Below are positions 32,571 through 44,238 of a stretch of DNA of 64,000 nucleotides, piece by piece. A program made the translations under genes and the position numbers. Origin of the DNA: CAWDVK01 sp963805715 (GTDB lineage Bacteria > Actinomycetota > Actinomycetes > Streptosporangiales > Streptosporangiaceae); contig CAWDVK010000011.1 of assembly GCA_963805715.1 (NCBI GenBank), positions 1 to 64,000 on the forward strand, written 5' to 3'. The notes under the pieces were generated by a model. The model was not told where the DNA came from, made no database searches, and saw only the letters and a list, made by a program, of their open reading frames with translations. Position 1 is the first letter of the stretch; each line of letters opens with the position of its first letter.

Positions 32571-34439
32571 GTGGCTCCACCCACCCAAACCTCCCGCCCG
32601 GGGCGGTACCTGGCTGTCCTGGCGGCCCTGCTCATCGTGCTGGTGGCGGTGGCCATCGGCACGAACCTGACCTCGCCGGGGGACTGGCACAAGAGCTTCA
32701 AGGTCGGGCTCGGCCTGGACCTGTCCAGCGGCACCACGGTGACGCTGCAGGCCGTCCCCCCGAAGAAGGGGGCAACGCCGTCCCAGGCCGACATGAACGA
32801 GGCCATCTCGATCATGAACCAGCGGGTGGACGGGGCCGGCTTCTCCGGCTCCTCGGTGGTCCAGCAGGGCAAGGACATCATCAACGTGTCCGTGCCCGGC
32901 AAGGGCTCGCAGCAGGTTGACAACCTGGTCGGGACCACGGCGCTGCTCCGCCTCCGGCAGGTGCTGCTCTGCTCCGGCGAAGGTACCCAGTGCGTGCCGC
33001 AGCAGGACCTGACGCCGTCCTCGACGGCGTCGCCCAGTGCCTCTCCCTCGGCCAGCAGCACCGCCAAGGCGTCTGCCAGCCCGTCGGCGTCCGCCAAGGC
33101 CTCGCCGAGCGCCAAGACCAGTTCCGGCTCCAGCGGAAGCGGCCAGGCCGCCGCGGCCCGACGGCTTCCCGCCGTCGGCGCCTCGGCCAAGCCCGCGGCG
33201 AGCAGCTCGGCCGCGGCGAGCGCGCCGGCGAGCCCGGCGCCATCGGCCAGCTCGCCGGTGACCAGCACGACCGCCGGTGACGCCAGCAAGGTCGAGCCGT
33301 CGGTCCTCAAGCTGTTCAACAAGCTCAACTGCGCGGATAAGAACTGGCAGAGCCAGATATACGGCGATAACTCCGCCGCCTGGGACGACGTCAACTCCCA
33401 GATCGTCTCCTGCGGGACCGGCTCGTTCTCGGGCATCAAGTACGTCCTGGACAAGGCCAAGGTGACCGGCGGAGAGCTGAAGTCTCCTGCCGCCGTGCTG
33501 GACTCCAGCAACAACGAGTGGGTCGTGACCTTCAACCTCAACGGTCAGGGCTCGGCAGCCTTCGCCACCCTCACGTCCAGCATGTACGACACGTACTCCA
33601 ACTCGGGCACCCCGACATCGGTGCTGGATGACTTCGCGATCGTGCTGGACGGCAAGGTCATCGAGGCACCGTACGTCCAGCAGCCGATCACCGGCGGCCA
33701 AAGCCAGATCAGCGGCAACTTCACCGAGGCCAGCGCCAACTACCTGGCCAACGTGCTGAAGTACGGCGCGCTGCCGCTGAGCTTCAAGATCCAGCAGTCC
33801 TCCTCGGTCTCGCCGGCCCTGGGCTCCGCCCAGCTGAGTGCCGGCATTATCGCGGGTGCACTCGGCTTGCTGCTGGTCGTCATCTACTCGTTCCTCTACT
33901 ACCGCGGCCTCGCCGTCGTGTCGGTGCTCAGCCTGGCCATCGCGGCGGCGCTGACCTACCTGGCGGTCGTGCTGCTGTCCAAGTACGAGAACTTCACCCT
34001 GACGCTGGCCGGCGTGGCTGGCCTCATCGTCGCCATCGGGATCACGGCCGACTCGTTCGTGGTGTTCTTCGAGCGGCTGCGAGACGAGGTCAGGGAGGGC
34101 AGGTCGCTGCGCGCCGCGGTCGAGCGCGGCTGGGTGCGGGCCAGGCGCACGATCCTGGTCTCCGACACGGTGTCGTTCCTGGCCGCGGCCCTGCTGTACT
34201 ACTTCGCCATCGGACAGGTGCAGGGCTTCGCGTTCACGCTCGGCCTGACGACCGTCATCGACATCGTCGTGGTCTTCCTGTTCACCAAGCCGATGGTTAC
34301 GCTGCTGGCGCGGACCAAGTTCTACGGCCAGGGCCACCGGCTCTCCGGCCTTGACGCGGCCCGGCTCGGCGCCCGCTCGCCGTGGCGCGGCGCCCGGCGC
34401 CCGGCGAGCACGACGCCGGGCACCCCGAAGGAGGCCTGA
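32571..34439 (+). CDS. secD: protein translocase subunit SecD
   Basis: The 622-residue membrane protein uses the proton gradient to pull secreted proteins from SecYEG. It has TM1 (about 15-35), the large periplasmic-type P1 region with KVGLGLDLSSGTTV and MNQRVDGAGFSG, and five C-terminal transmembrane helices with GIITADSF-like GITADSFVVFFERLRDEV. A Ser/Ala/Pro-rich low-complexity insert of about 100 residues (roughly 145-240) sits in the extracytoplasmic part. GTG 32571 is the start. The stop overlaps the secF ATG. Confidence 0.96.
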   Translation: MAPPTQTSRPGRYLAVLAALLIVLVAVAIGTNLTSPGDWHKSFKVGLGLDLSSGTTVTLQAVPPKKGATPSQADMNEAISIMNQRVDGAGFSGSSVVQQGKDIINVSVPGKGSQQVDNLVGTTALLRLRQVLLCSGEGTQCVPQQDLTPSSTASPSASPSASSTAKASASPSASAKASPSAKTSSGSSGSGQAAAARRLPAVGASAKPAASSSAAASAPASPAPSASSPVTSTTAGDASKVEPSVLKLFNKLNCADKNWQSQIYGDNSAAWDDVNSQIVSCGTGSFSGIKYVLDKAKVTGGELKSPAAVLDSSNNEWVVTFNLNGQGSAAFATLTSSMYDTYSNSGTPTSVLDDFAIVLDGKVIEAPYVQQPITGGQSQISGNFTEASANYLANVLKYGALPLSFKIQQSSSVSPALGSAQLSAGIIAGALGLLLVVIYSFLYYRGLAVVSVLSLAIAAALTYLAVVLLSKYENFTLTLAGVAGLIVAIGITADSFVVFFERLRDEVREGRSLRAAVERGWVRARRTILVSDTVSFLAAALLYYFAIGQVQGFAFTLGLTTVIDIVVVFLFTKPMVTLLARTKFYGQGHRLSGLDAARLGARSPWRGARRPASTTPGTPKEA

Positions 34440-35701
34440 TGCACTGGCTCGGCAACATCGCCGGTCGCCTGTACCGCGGTGAGGTCTCCTTCGACTTCGT
34501 CGGCCGCCAGAAGCTCTGGTACATGATCTCCGGCGTGATCCTGCTGGTGAGCGTCGTGGCGCTGCTGGTGCGCGGGCTCGACTACAGCGTGGACTTCAAG
34601 GGCGGCTCGGAATTCGAGTTCTCCGCGCCGGGCGCATCGACCAGCCAGATCCTGTCCACCGTGGTAGCCGCCGGCGGCGGCGCCGACGCGAGCATCCAGT
34701 CCGTCAAGCCGCCCGGCAAGGCGCCGCTGTGGGAAGTGCAGACCAACCGTATCCCGCAGACGACGGCCCAGCACGTGGCCGACGCCCTGGCCGCGAAGTA
34801 CCATCTCAGCCCGAACGCCATCAGCGTCACCTTCATCGGCCCGAGCTGGGGCAGCCAGATATCGCAGAAGGCGCTCAAGGGCCTGATCGCGTTCCTGATC
34901 GTCATCGTGATCTACCTGTCGATCGCCTTCGAGTGGCGGATGGCGAGCGCGGCGCTGGTCGCGCTGGTGCATGACATCGTCATCACCATCGGCGTCTACG
35001 CGCTGACCGGCTTCCAGGTCAGCCCGGCGACCGTCATCGGCCTGCTGACCATCCTCGGCTACTCGCTGTACGACACGGTGGTGGTCTTCGACAAGGTCAG
35101 GGAGAATACGGCCGGCATTCTCGGCACCCGCCGGACCACCTACAGCCAGGCAGCTAACCTGGCGCTGAACCAGACCCTGGTGCGGTCGATCAACACCTCG
35201 CTGATCGCCCTGCTGCCGGTGACCGCGATCCTCGTGGTCAGCGTCACCCTGCTCGGCAACGGCGAGCTGAAGGACCTGGCCCTGGTGCTGTTCATCGGCA
35301 TGCTGTCCGGCACCTACTCCTCCATCTGCATCGCGACGCCGGTGCTCGCCGACCTCAAGGAGCGCCAGCCGCAGTACAAGCAGCTGGCCAGGCAGGTAGC
35401 GGTGCGCGCGTCCGGTGGGCGTGCGGCGCAGCGCAAGACCAGGGCCGCAGTGCCGGGCACCGCGGCTGCGGGCACCGCGGCTGGCAACGGGGCATCGGCG
35501 GCCGCCGGGCCCGCCGCGGTCGATGAGGACGAGGGCACCCCGGATCCGACCCTGACGGGCGACGAGCCGGTGCCAGCGGCACGGGCCGCGGCCGGCGGAT
35601 CGGTGCCGCGCGGTGCGAGCGCCCGGCCGGGGCCGCGGCAGCAGCCGCGCCGCACCAGCGCGGCCAAGCGGCGCCCCGGAGGCAAGAAGAAGCGGCGGTA
35701 G
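34439..35701 (+). CDS. secF: protein translocase subunit SecF
   Basis: The 420-residue partner of SecD has TM1 (about 25-45), DYSVDFKGGSEFEF, and the C-terminal bundle with GYSLYDTVVVFDKVRENT and NQTLVRSINTSL. GAAGGAGG lies four bases before ATG 34439, which decides the start. Beyond the last helix comes a long Ala/Pro/Arg tail ending in KKKRR, which would be cytoplasmic. It overlaps secD by one base. Confidence 0.96.
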   Translation: MHWLGNIAGRLYRGEVSFDFVGRQKLWYMISGVILLVSVVALLVRGLDYSVDFKGGSEFEFSAPGASTSQILSTVVAAGGGADASIQSVKPPGKAPLWEVQTNRIPQTTAQHVADALAAKYHLSPNAISVTFIGPSWGSQISQKALKGLIAFLIVIVIYLSIAFEWRMASAALVALVHDIVITIGVYALTGFQVSPATVIGLLTILGYSLYDTVVVFDKVRENTAGILGTRRTTYSQAANLALNQTLVRSINTSLIALLPVTAILVVSVTLLGNGELKDLALVLFIGMLSGTYSSICIATPVLADLKERQPQYKQLARQVAVRASGGRAAQRKTRAAVPGTAAAGTAAGNGASAAAGPAAVDEDEGTPDPTLTGDEPVPAARAAAGGSVPRGASARPGPRQQPRRTSAAKRRPGGKKKRR

Positions 35702-35708
35702 CTGGCCA

Positions 35709-36309
35709 GTGTCGGGGTTCACGGGTGGCGCAGGCGTAACCCCGGAGCAGCCGGATGCGGCTGGGGACCGGGCAGGGGCCGGGACTGATCCGGGCATCGT
35801 CTTGATGATCGAGGCGATGATCCGCGACATACCCGACTTCCCGCAGCCGGGCATCGTGTTCAAGGACATCACTCCGCTGCTGGCCGACGGCCCGTCCTTC
35901 ACCGCGGTGGTGGCGGCCCTGGCCAGCGGGCACGGGCCGGTGGACAAGGTCGCCGGGATCGAGGCCAGGGGATTCATCCTGGCGGCTCCGGTCGCCTGCA
36001 AGCTGGGCGCTGGCTTCGTGCCGGTGCGCAAGCACGGGAAGCTGCCCGCCGTGACGCATGCGCAGAGCTACGAGCTGGAGTACGGGACGGCGACCATCGA
36101 GGTCCATGCGGACGCCTTCGAGCCGGGCGACCGGGTACTCATCGTGGACGATGTGCTGGCCACCGGCGGTACCGCGGCCGCGACCGCGGAGCTGGTCCGG
36201 CGCTGCGGGGCGGAGGTCGAGGCGATCATCGTGCTGCTGGAAGCTCGGGTTCCTGGCGGGCCGGACCAGGCTCCCCGACCTACGGGTCCGTTCCCTGCTC
36301 TCGGTATGA
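35709..36309 (+). CDS. apt: adenine phosphoribosyltransferase, with apparent 3' frameshift
   Basis: Apt joins adenine with PRPP to give AMP. The family blocks IRDIPDFPQPGIVFKDITP, GIEARGFILAAPVA and the PRPP loop VLIVDDVLATGGTAAA are present. The frame as read continues to 36323 with an untypical end. One extra A at 36241-36242 would restore the expected ELGFLAGRTRL then VRSLLSV and a TGA at 36307-36309. The start is uncertain (GTG 35709 or ATG 35805). It lies between secF and relA, as in many actinobacteria, and is followed by a terminator. Confidence 0.9.
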
Positions 36310-36335
36310 CGGCGCGGGTCTGACTGCCCGCGGCA

Positions 36336-36359
36336 TGCCCGACCGTCTGCGGTCGGGCA
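36336..36359 (+). terminator. hairpin terminator after apt
   Basis: Arms TGCCCGACCG (36336-36345) and its complement (36350-36359) form a perfect 10-bp stem with a TCTG loop, followed by CTTTGG. It separates the secDF-apt unit from relA. Confidence 0.75.
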
Positions 36360-36413
36360 CTTTGGCGAATCGTCCCCGATAGACTGGTTGCTTGACGGAT
36401 TCGAGGAGCGCAT

Positions 36414-39339
36414 GTGGCCGGTGACTCGGTGATGGCCAAGGTGGCCGATCCCGAGGTCACCCAGGCTGCGGGCCGACAGGAACTGACTGAGCACGAGCGG
36501 CCCGCGGCAGACGGGGTGACCCCGGCTGCTGACGCGCGCCGAGCGCGCCGCACGACCTCTCCGAGCACGCAGCAGGGGCAGCAGGATGGCTCTGACCTGG
36601 CAGCCGAGCCCGGATCGGCGGGCTCAGGCCCGCCACCGGCCGGGTCGGGCGAGCCGGGGCAGGCCAGCGCGGACGGCACGCAGGCAGGTCCGGCCGAGAC
36701 GGGCCCGGCCGAGACGGGCCCGGCCGAAACTGCCGACACGCGTGGCGGTCCTGCCGAATCCGAGGCGGCCGGTACCGAGGCGGTCGGCACCGAGGCGACT
36801 GACACCGGGGCGGCCGGCACCGGGGCGGCCGGCACCGAGGCGGCCGGCGCCGAGGCGGCCGGCACTGAGGCGGCCGGCACCGAGGCAGCCGGCACCGAGG
36901 CAGCCGAACGCGAGAGTGAGCAAGCCGGTGATGAGGCCCCGGCGCCCGGTGGCAGGCCGGCGTCCGGTACCGGAGCCGGCCGCCGCCGCTCCGGCGCGGG
37001 CGGATCAGGGCGGTCCGGTACCGGGCGAGGCTCACGCCGCGACGCGCCGGCCCGGGCTGCCGCGGCCGGCCGCCAGGCTCTCGCCGACGCGGGCCGCCAG
37101 GCCATCGCTGACGCGTCCTCCGCAGCCGGGGTCCGCCGCAGGCTGGCCCGGCTCGGCGCCGCCCGCGGCGGCGGCGTGAACCCCGTGCTGGAGCCGCTGC
37201 TGAAGAGCGTGCGCAGCACGCACCCGAAGGCGGACATCCGGCTGATCGAGCGCGCTTACGACGTAGCGGCGAGGCAGCACGCGGGGCAGTCCCGCAAGAG
37301 CGGTGACCCGTACATCACCCATCCGCTGGCTGTCGCGACGATCCTGGCCGAGCTCGGCATGAACCACGAGACCCTGTGCGCGGCCCTGCTGCATGACACG
37401 ATCGAGGACACCCCCTACACGCTGACCGAGCTGCGCGCCGATTTCGGCGAGGACATCGCAGCCCTGGTCGACGGCGTGACCAAGCTGGACAAGGTCAAGT
37501 ACGGCGACGCGGCCCAGGCCGAGACGGTGCGCAAGATGGTCGTGGCCATGTCGCGCGACATCCGGGTGCTCGTGATCAAGCTGGCGGACCGACTGCACAA
37601 CATGCGGACGCTGCGCTACCTGCCCAGGGCCAAGCAGGAGCAGAAGTCACGCGAGGTGCTGGAGATCTTTGCCCCGCTGGCGCACCGGCTCGGCATGAAC
37701 ACGGTCAAGTGGGAGCTTCGAGGACCTCGCGTTCGCCACTTTGTACCCGAAGCGGTACGACGAGATCGCCCGGCTGGTCTCCGAGCGCGCGCCGCGGCGC
37801 GAGATGTTCCTGCAGGACGTGATCGAGGATGTGTCCAATGACCTGCGCGACGCCAAGATCAAGGCGCAGGTGACCGGGCGGCCGAAGCATTACTACTCGG
37901 TGTACCAGAAGATGATCGCCAGGAATGTCGGCTTCGACGACATCTATGACCTGGTGGGCATCCGCGTGCTGGTGGACTCGGTCCGCGACTGCTACGCGGC
38001 TCTCGGCACGGTGCACGCGCGCTGGAATCCGGTGCCCGGCCGGTTCAAGGACTACATCGCGATGCCGAAGTTCAACATGTACCAGTCGCTGCACACGACG
38101 GTGATCGGCCCGGACGGGAAGCCGGTGGAGCTGCAGATCCGGACCTGGGGCATGCACCGGCGGGCCGAGTACGGGGTCGCGGCGCACTGGAAGTACAAGG
38201 AGGAGATGACCAGCGGCAGCGTGGCCGACCTGGCCTGGCTGCGGCAGCTGGTCGACTGGCAGCGGGAGACCGCTGATCCGAGCGAGTTCCTGGACTCGCT
38301 CCGGTTCGATCTGGGCAGCGCCGAGGTCTACGTGTTCACCCCGCGCGGTGAGGTCATCGCGCTGCCGCAGGGCGCGACGCCGGTGGACTTCGCCTACGCG
38401 ATCCACACCGAGGTCGGTCACCGGACCATCGGCGCCCGCGTCAACGGCCGCCTGGTCCCGCTGGAAAGCGCCCTGAGCAACGGCGACACGGTCGAGATCT
38501 TCACCTCTAAGGCCCCGGACGCCGCGCCGAGCCGGGATTGGCTCAGCTTCGTCAAGAGCGCCCGGGCCCGGAACAAGATCCGGCACTGGTTCTCCAAGGA
38601 GCGCCGCGAGGCCGCGGCCGAGGCGGGCAAGACCGCCATCGCGCGGGCCATGCGCAAGCAGGGACTGCCGCTGCAGCGGCTGGCCACGGCCGACGCGCTG
38701 AACGCGATCGCGCAGGACCTGCGGTACGGCGACCTTTCCGCCCTGTACGCGGCGGTCGGCGAGGGCCACGTCAGCGCCCAGTCCGTGGTCGGCAAGCTGA
38801 TCAGGTCGGCAGGCGGTTTCGCGGGCGCCCAGGAGGACCTGGCCGAGACGGCGCTGCCCACCCGCGCACCCAGGCCGCAGCCAGTCGGCGACTCGGGCGT
38901 CGTGGTGGAGGGCGCCGCCAACGTCTGGGCCCGGCTGTCCAAGTGCTGCACGCCGGTGCCGGGGGATCAGATCACCGGCTTCGTGACCCGGGGCAACGGG
39001 GTCTCGGTGCACCGGGCTGACTGCGCCAACCTGGTGCACCTGCTCGAATCGGAGCCCGAGCGGCTGGTGCACGTCCGGTGGTCACCGCGGGAGGGCTCGC
39101 AGTTCCTGGTGGCCATCCAGGTCGAGGCGCTGGACCGGACCGGGCTGCTGTCCGACGTCACGCGGACCCTCTCCGATCAGCACGTGAACATCCTGTCGGC
39201 GACGGTGACGACGACCAGGGACCGGGTCGCGTTCAGCCGGTTCACCTTCGAGATGGGCGACCCCAAGCACCTCGGTCACGTGCTGCGCGCCGTCCGGGCC
39301 ATCGACGGCGTCTACGACGTCTACCGGGTCACCAGCTAG
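36414..39339 (+). CDS. relA: RelA/SpoT bifunctional (p)ppGpp synthetase/hydrolase, with apparent frameshift
   Basis: This stringent-response enzyme has an N-terminal low-complexity extension (about 1-225), an HD hydrolase domain (GDPYITHPLAVATIL, HDTIEDT), a synthetase domain (KPKHYYSVYQKM-like GRPKHYYSVYQKMI), a TGS domain (VYVFTPRGEVIALPQGATPV) and a C-terminal ACT domain. The frame breaks at 37717-37718, where GAGCTTCGAG reads as GAGCTCGAG plus one T. Removing the T restores WELEDLAFATLYPKRYDEI across the junction. The product would be about 974 residues, longer than the usual 790 because of the repeat-rich start. GTG 36414 is used; ATG 36432 is possible. Confidence 0.92.
36762..36906. repeat. 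15-bp tandem repeat in the 5' part of relA
   Basis: Nearly ten imperfect copies of a 15-bp unit (GAGGCGGCCGGCACC) encode the pentapeptide EAAGT in the N-terminal extension of RelA. The unit length is a multiple of three, so copy changes keep the frame. This makes a flexible acidic tail ahead of the hydrolase domain. Confidence 0.85.
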
Positions 39340-39342
39340 CGC

Positions 39343-40581
39343 TCAGCTGGTGAGCTCGGCCAGCGTGCGCTCGGCCTCGGCGAGCCAGGACTGGCGCGCG
39401 GCGATGGCCTCCCTGGCGCGCTGCTGCGCGGCCTCGTCCCCGCTCGCGGCGGCCTTCTCCAGCTGTGCCTCCAGCTGGCTGATCGCCGACTTGATCTGCT
39501 CGATGGTGCCCTTGGCCCGCGACAGCGCTTCGGGGTTGGACCGGCGCCATTGCGCGTCCTCCGCCTTGCGCAGCGCCTCCTCGACCCGCCGCAGGCCGCC
39601 TTCCAGCCGCTCGTGCGCGTCCCTGGGCACGGCTCCGATGCGCTCCCACCGTTCCTGGATGCCGCGCAGCGTGCTGCGGGCGGCGCGGAAGTCGCGGATC
39701 GGCAGCAGCTTCTCCGCCTCGCTGAGCAGCTGCTCCTTCGCGACTGCGTGGTCGCGAAGGTGCGCGTCCTTGGCGGCGAGCGCCGCGGAGCGGGCCTGGA
39801 AGAACGTGTCCTGCGCGGCCTTGAACCGCGACCACAGCTCATCCTCGGCGGTCCGGTCGGCCCGGCCTGCTTGCTTCCACGACTGCATCAGCTCGCGGTA
39901 GGCGGCTGCGGTCGGGCCCCATTCGGTCGAGGACGACAGCTCCTCGGCCCGGCTGACCAGCTGCTCCTTAGCGGTCCTGGCGGCCTCTCGCTCTTCTTCC
40001 AGGCCGGCGAAGTAAGCCCGCCGCCGCTTGGTGAAGGTGTTACGGGCCGCGGAGAGCCGCTTCCAGAGCGCGGTCTCCGCGGCCCGGTCGCCGCGCGGCG
40101 CCGCCTTCCACTCATCCAGCAGCTCGCGCAGCCGCTCGCCGCTGGCCTTCCAGTGCGTGGCATCGCTGGCGATCTGCTCGGCCTCGGCCACGATGCGCTC
40201 CTTGACCGCCAGCGCCTCGCTGCGGGCCTGCTCGCGGGCGGCCTTATGCTCCTCCCGGCGATGCTCGACCACCCCGGTCAGTGCTTCCAGCCGGGTCCGC
40301 AGGCCATCCAGGTCACCTACCGCGTTCGCGTCTGGCACCGTGGCCAGCAGCCGGGTGATGGTCGCCCGGGCCTGTGCGGGAGACAGGTCGGTGGTGGCCA
40401 TCCGCTGCTCCAGCAGGCTGACCTCCGTCTCCAGCGCGTCGAACTTGCGCTTGAAGAACGCCATCGCCTCATCCGGGCTGCCAGCCTGCCAGGAGCCGAC
40501 GACGCGCTCTCCCTCGGCGGTACGCACGTAGACCGTGCCGTCCTCGGCTACCCGGCCCCACGGATCGCTTGCGGTACTCAC
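39343..40581 (-). CDS. DUF349-domain protein
   Basis: The 412-residue, highly charged coiled-coil protein contains several DUF349 repeats (W-x-x-x-G pattern such as SWKQAGRADRTAEDELW and ERWERIGAVPRDAHERL) and starts with the actinobacterial TASDPWGRVAEDGTVYVRT. GTG 40581 has AGGAGG six bases upstream and gives the family start; the longer frame to 40614 is not needed. Function is unknown; the gene usually lies beside relA and the cyclophilin gene in actinobacteria, as here. Convergent with relA, three bases apart. Confidence 0.92.
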   Translation of the reverse strand: MSTASDPWGRVAEDGTVYVRTAEGERVVGSWQAGSPDEAMAFFKRKFDALETEVSLLEQRMATTDLSPAQARATITRLLATVPDANAVGDLDGLRTRLEALTGVVEHRREEHKAAREQARSEALAVKERIVAEAEQIASDATHWKASGERLRELLDEWKAAPRGDRAAETALWKRLSAARNTFTKRRRAYFAGLEEEREAARTAKEQLVSRAEELSSSTEWGPTAAAYRELMQSWKQAGRADRTAEDELWSRFKAAQDTFFQARSAALAAKDAHLRDHAVAKEQLLSEAEKLLPIRDFRAARSTLRGIQERWERIGAVPRDAHERLEGGLRRVEEALRKAEDAQWRRSNPEALSRAKGTIEQIKSAISQLEAQLEKAAASGDEAAQQRAREAIAARQSWLAEAERTLAELTS

Positions 40582-40620
40582 CGCGTACCTCCTGCTCAGC
40601 ACCTGCCCGGGCATAACCGG

Positions 40621-41460
40621 TCAGGTCTTCTTGATGGTCACGCTGTTGATCTCGACTTTCTCCTTCGGGTGGCCGTCACCCGGTCCGTTGGAGTTGTCGC
40701 TGCCCGCCTTAGCCACATTCTGGAGGATATTGAGGCCGCTGACGATAGTGCCGAACGGCGTGTAACTGGCCGGCAGGCTGGTGGAGTTCTTGTAGACCAG
40801 GAAGAACTGGCTCCCGTTGGAATTAGGGCCGGAGTTGGCCATCGCCACCGTGCCCGCCGTATACGAGGCGCCGGCCAGGTTCTCGTCGTCGAACTTGTAG
40901 CCAGGTCCGCCTTGACCTGTCCCGGTCGGGTCACCGCATTGCAGCACGAAAATCCCGCTGGTCGTCAGCCGGTGGCAGTGGGTGCCGCTGAAGTAGCTCT
41001 GCGCCGCCAGCGACACGAACGAGTTCACCGTGCAGGTGGCCTTGCTGTTCAGCAGGTTGATGACGATATTGCCGAGGTTGGTGTGAATAGTCGCCTGATA
41101 GGTGGCCGTGTAATCGGGTGTGGCCGGCGGCACGCTGACCTTGCGCGCGGCGGTGCCGCTGGGAGCGTAGGCGCAGTGGTGCGCAGGCTCGGCGGTGGTC
41201 GCCGCAGCGGACGAGCTCGCCGACGCGCTGGCGCTCGCTGACGCGGTGGCACTGGGAGTGGCGCTCTTCGGCGCGGCCGCGCTGCCCCCGCTGGGCCGGA
41301 AGATGAAGTAGCCGCCGACCGCGATGGCCAGCACCACCACCGCGGCCAGTACGCTGATCGTCCACTGCCGCGCGCGCCTGTCCCGCTCGGCCCGCCGGTT
41401 AAGGCGGCGCTCGTAGCGCTCCCTGGCCAGCTTGCGCTGGCGTTCCCGCTTACTCGCCAC
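40621..41460 (-). CDS. membrane-anchored cyclophilin-type peptidyl-prolyl isomerase
   Basis: The 279-residue protein has a very basic cytoplasmic start (VASKRERQRKLARERYERRL), one transmembrane helix (about 43-62), a Ser/Ala-rich spacer and a cyclophilin domain with NFVxxxxxxYF-like NSFVSLAAQSYFSG, HRLTTSG, GTVAMANSGPNSNGSQFF and FGTIVSG. It should fold proteins outside the membrane. GTG 41460 is chosen on AGGAGG nine bases upstream; the frame continues open to 41913 without support. It precedes the DUF349 gene on the same strand. Confidence 0.92.
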   Translation of the reverse strand: MASKRERQRKLARERYERRLNRRAERDRRARQWTISVLAAVVVLAIAVGGYFIFRPSGGSAAAPKSATPSATASASASASASSSAAATTAEPAHHCAYAPSGTAARKVSVPPATPDYTATYQATIHTNLGNIVINLLNSKATCTVNSFVSLAAQSYFSGTHCHRLTTSGIFVLQCGDPTGTGQGGPGYKFDDENLAGASYTAGTVAMANSGPNSNGSQFFLVYKNSTSLPASYTPFGTIVSGLNILQNVAKAGSDNSNGPGDGHPKEKVEINSVTIKKT

Positions 41461-41727
41461 CTCTGCGTTCCTCCTGCTCGGCCGGGCAATTTCTGGTCTG
41501 CTGCACACGCCGCGACAGCCGAGGCCGCTGCTGCCGGCGTGCATCCGCGCAGCGAAACTTCGCGAATCGTACCTGCACAGCAGCACCGATGGTGCCGCCG
41601 TTACCTGTTCGACGTAGCAACCGCACCCTAGCTGTGTCCTCACGGGACGGGCTGCGACCGGCTGGCGCCATCCTCGGTAGCCTGGACGCACACTGCGGCC
41701 GCTGACCGCCCTGGCGAGGAGGGTCTG

Positions 41728-42420
41728 ATGCTCATAGCCGGGTTCCCCGCTGGCTCGTTCGCCGCCAACTGTTATCTGGTGGCGCCGGGGCCAGGAGAGG
41801 AATGCCTGATTATCGACCCTGGCCAGGACGCAGAGCAGGGTATTGAGGAGATCACCCGCCGGTACCGGCTCCGGCCGGCGGCGGTGCTGCTCACGCATGG
41901 CCATATTGATCACATCTGGTCAGTGGCGCCAGTCTGCGGAGCCAGGAATATCCCCGCTTATATTCACCCGAGCGACCGCGGGCTGCTCACCGACCCGGCC
42001 CGCGGCTTCGCTATGCCGCCCGGGCAGCAGCTGTTCGGCGGCATCAGCTTCACTGAGCCCGATGACGTCCGGGAACTCGCCGACGGCATGACGCTGGAGC
42101 TCGCCGGAGTCAGCGTCGTGGTGGATTACGCTCCCGGTCACACGCCGGGCTCGGTGACGTTCGGGCTGCCGGCGGCCGCTGGGCCCGGCACGCTGTTCAG
42201 CGGTGACCTGCTGTTCGCCGGATCCATAGGCCGGACGGACCTGCCCGGCGGCGACTATGCGACGATCCTGGAAAGCCTGGCCCGCGTCTGCCTGCCGCTG
42301 CCGGACGAGACCGTGGTCCTGTCCGGGCACGGCCCGCAGACCACGATCGGCGTCGAGCGGGCCACCAATCCGTTCCTGGCCGGCCTCGCGCCATCGGCCG
42401 GCCCGACCCGGGGCCTGTGA
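41728..42420 (+). CDS. metallo-beta-lactamase-fold hydrolase (glyoxalase II-like)
   Basis: The 230-residue product has the metal-binding signature THGHIDH (about residues 56-62), a later His in APGHTPGS, Asp in FSGDLLFAGSIGRTD and the final His in LSGHGP. This matches the glyoxalase II-like MBL group that commonly sits between the relA-cyclophilin region and hisS-aspS. Here hisS is missing and aspS follows after 45 bases. Substrate is unknown. Confidence 0.93.
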   Translation: MLIAGFPAGSFAANCYLVAPGPGEECLIIDPGQDAEQGIEEITRRYRLRPAAVLLTHGHIDHIWSVAPVCGARNIPAYIHPSDRGLLTDPARGFAMPPGQQLFGGISFTEPDDVRELADGMTLELAGVSVVVDYAPGHTPGSVTFGLPAAAGPGTLFSGDLLFAGSIGRTDLPGGDYATILESLARVCLPLPDETVVLSGHGPQTTIGVERATNPFLAGLAPSAGPTRGL

Positions 42421-42465
42421 CGTGCCGGGTCCCGGTGATCTTCAGGAAGAGAGGCAAGGGGAGCG

Positions 42466-44213
<1,748 letters not shown>

Positions 44214-44238
44214 TCGGCACCGCCGGGGCCGGACCAGG

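Noticed and set aside
37700..37740. Programmed frameshifting in relA and the other frame-broken genes
   Set aside because: The sites lack a shared slippery motif and most need a different base removed, so errors or mutations fit better.
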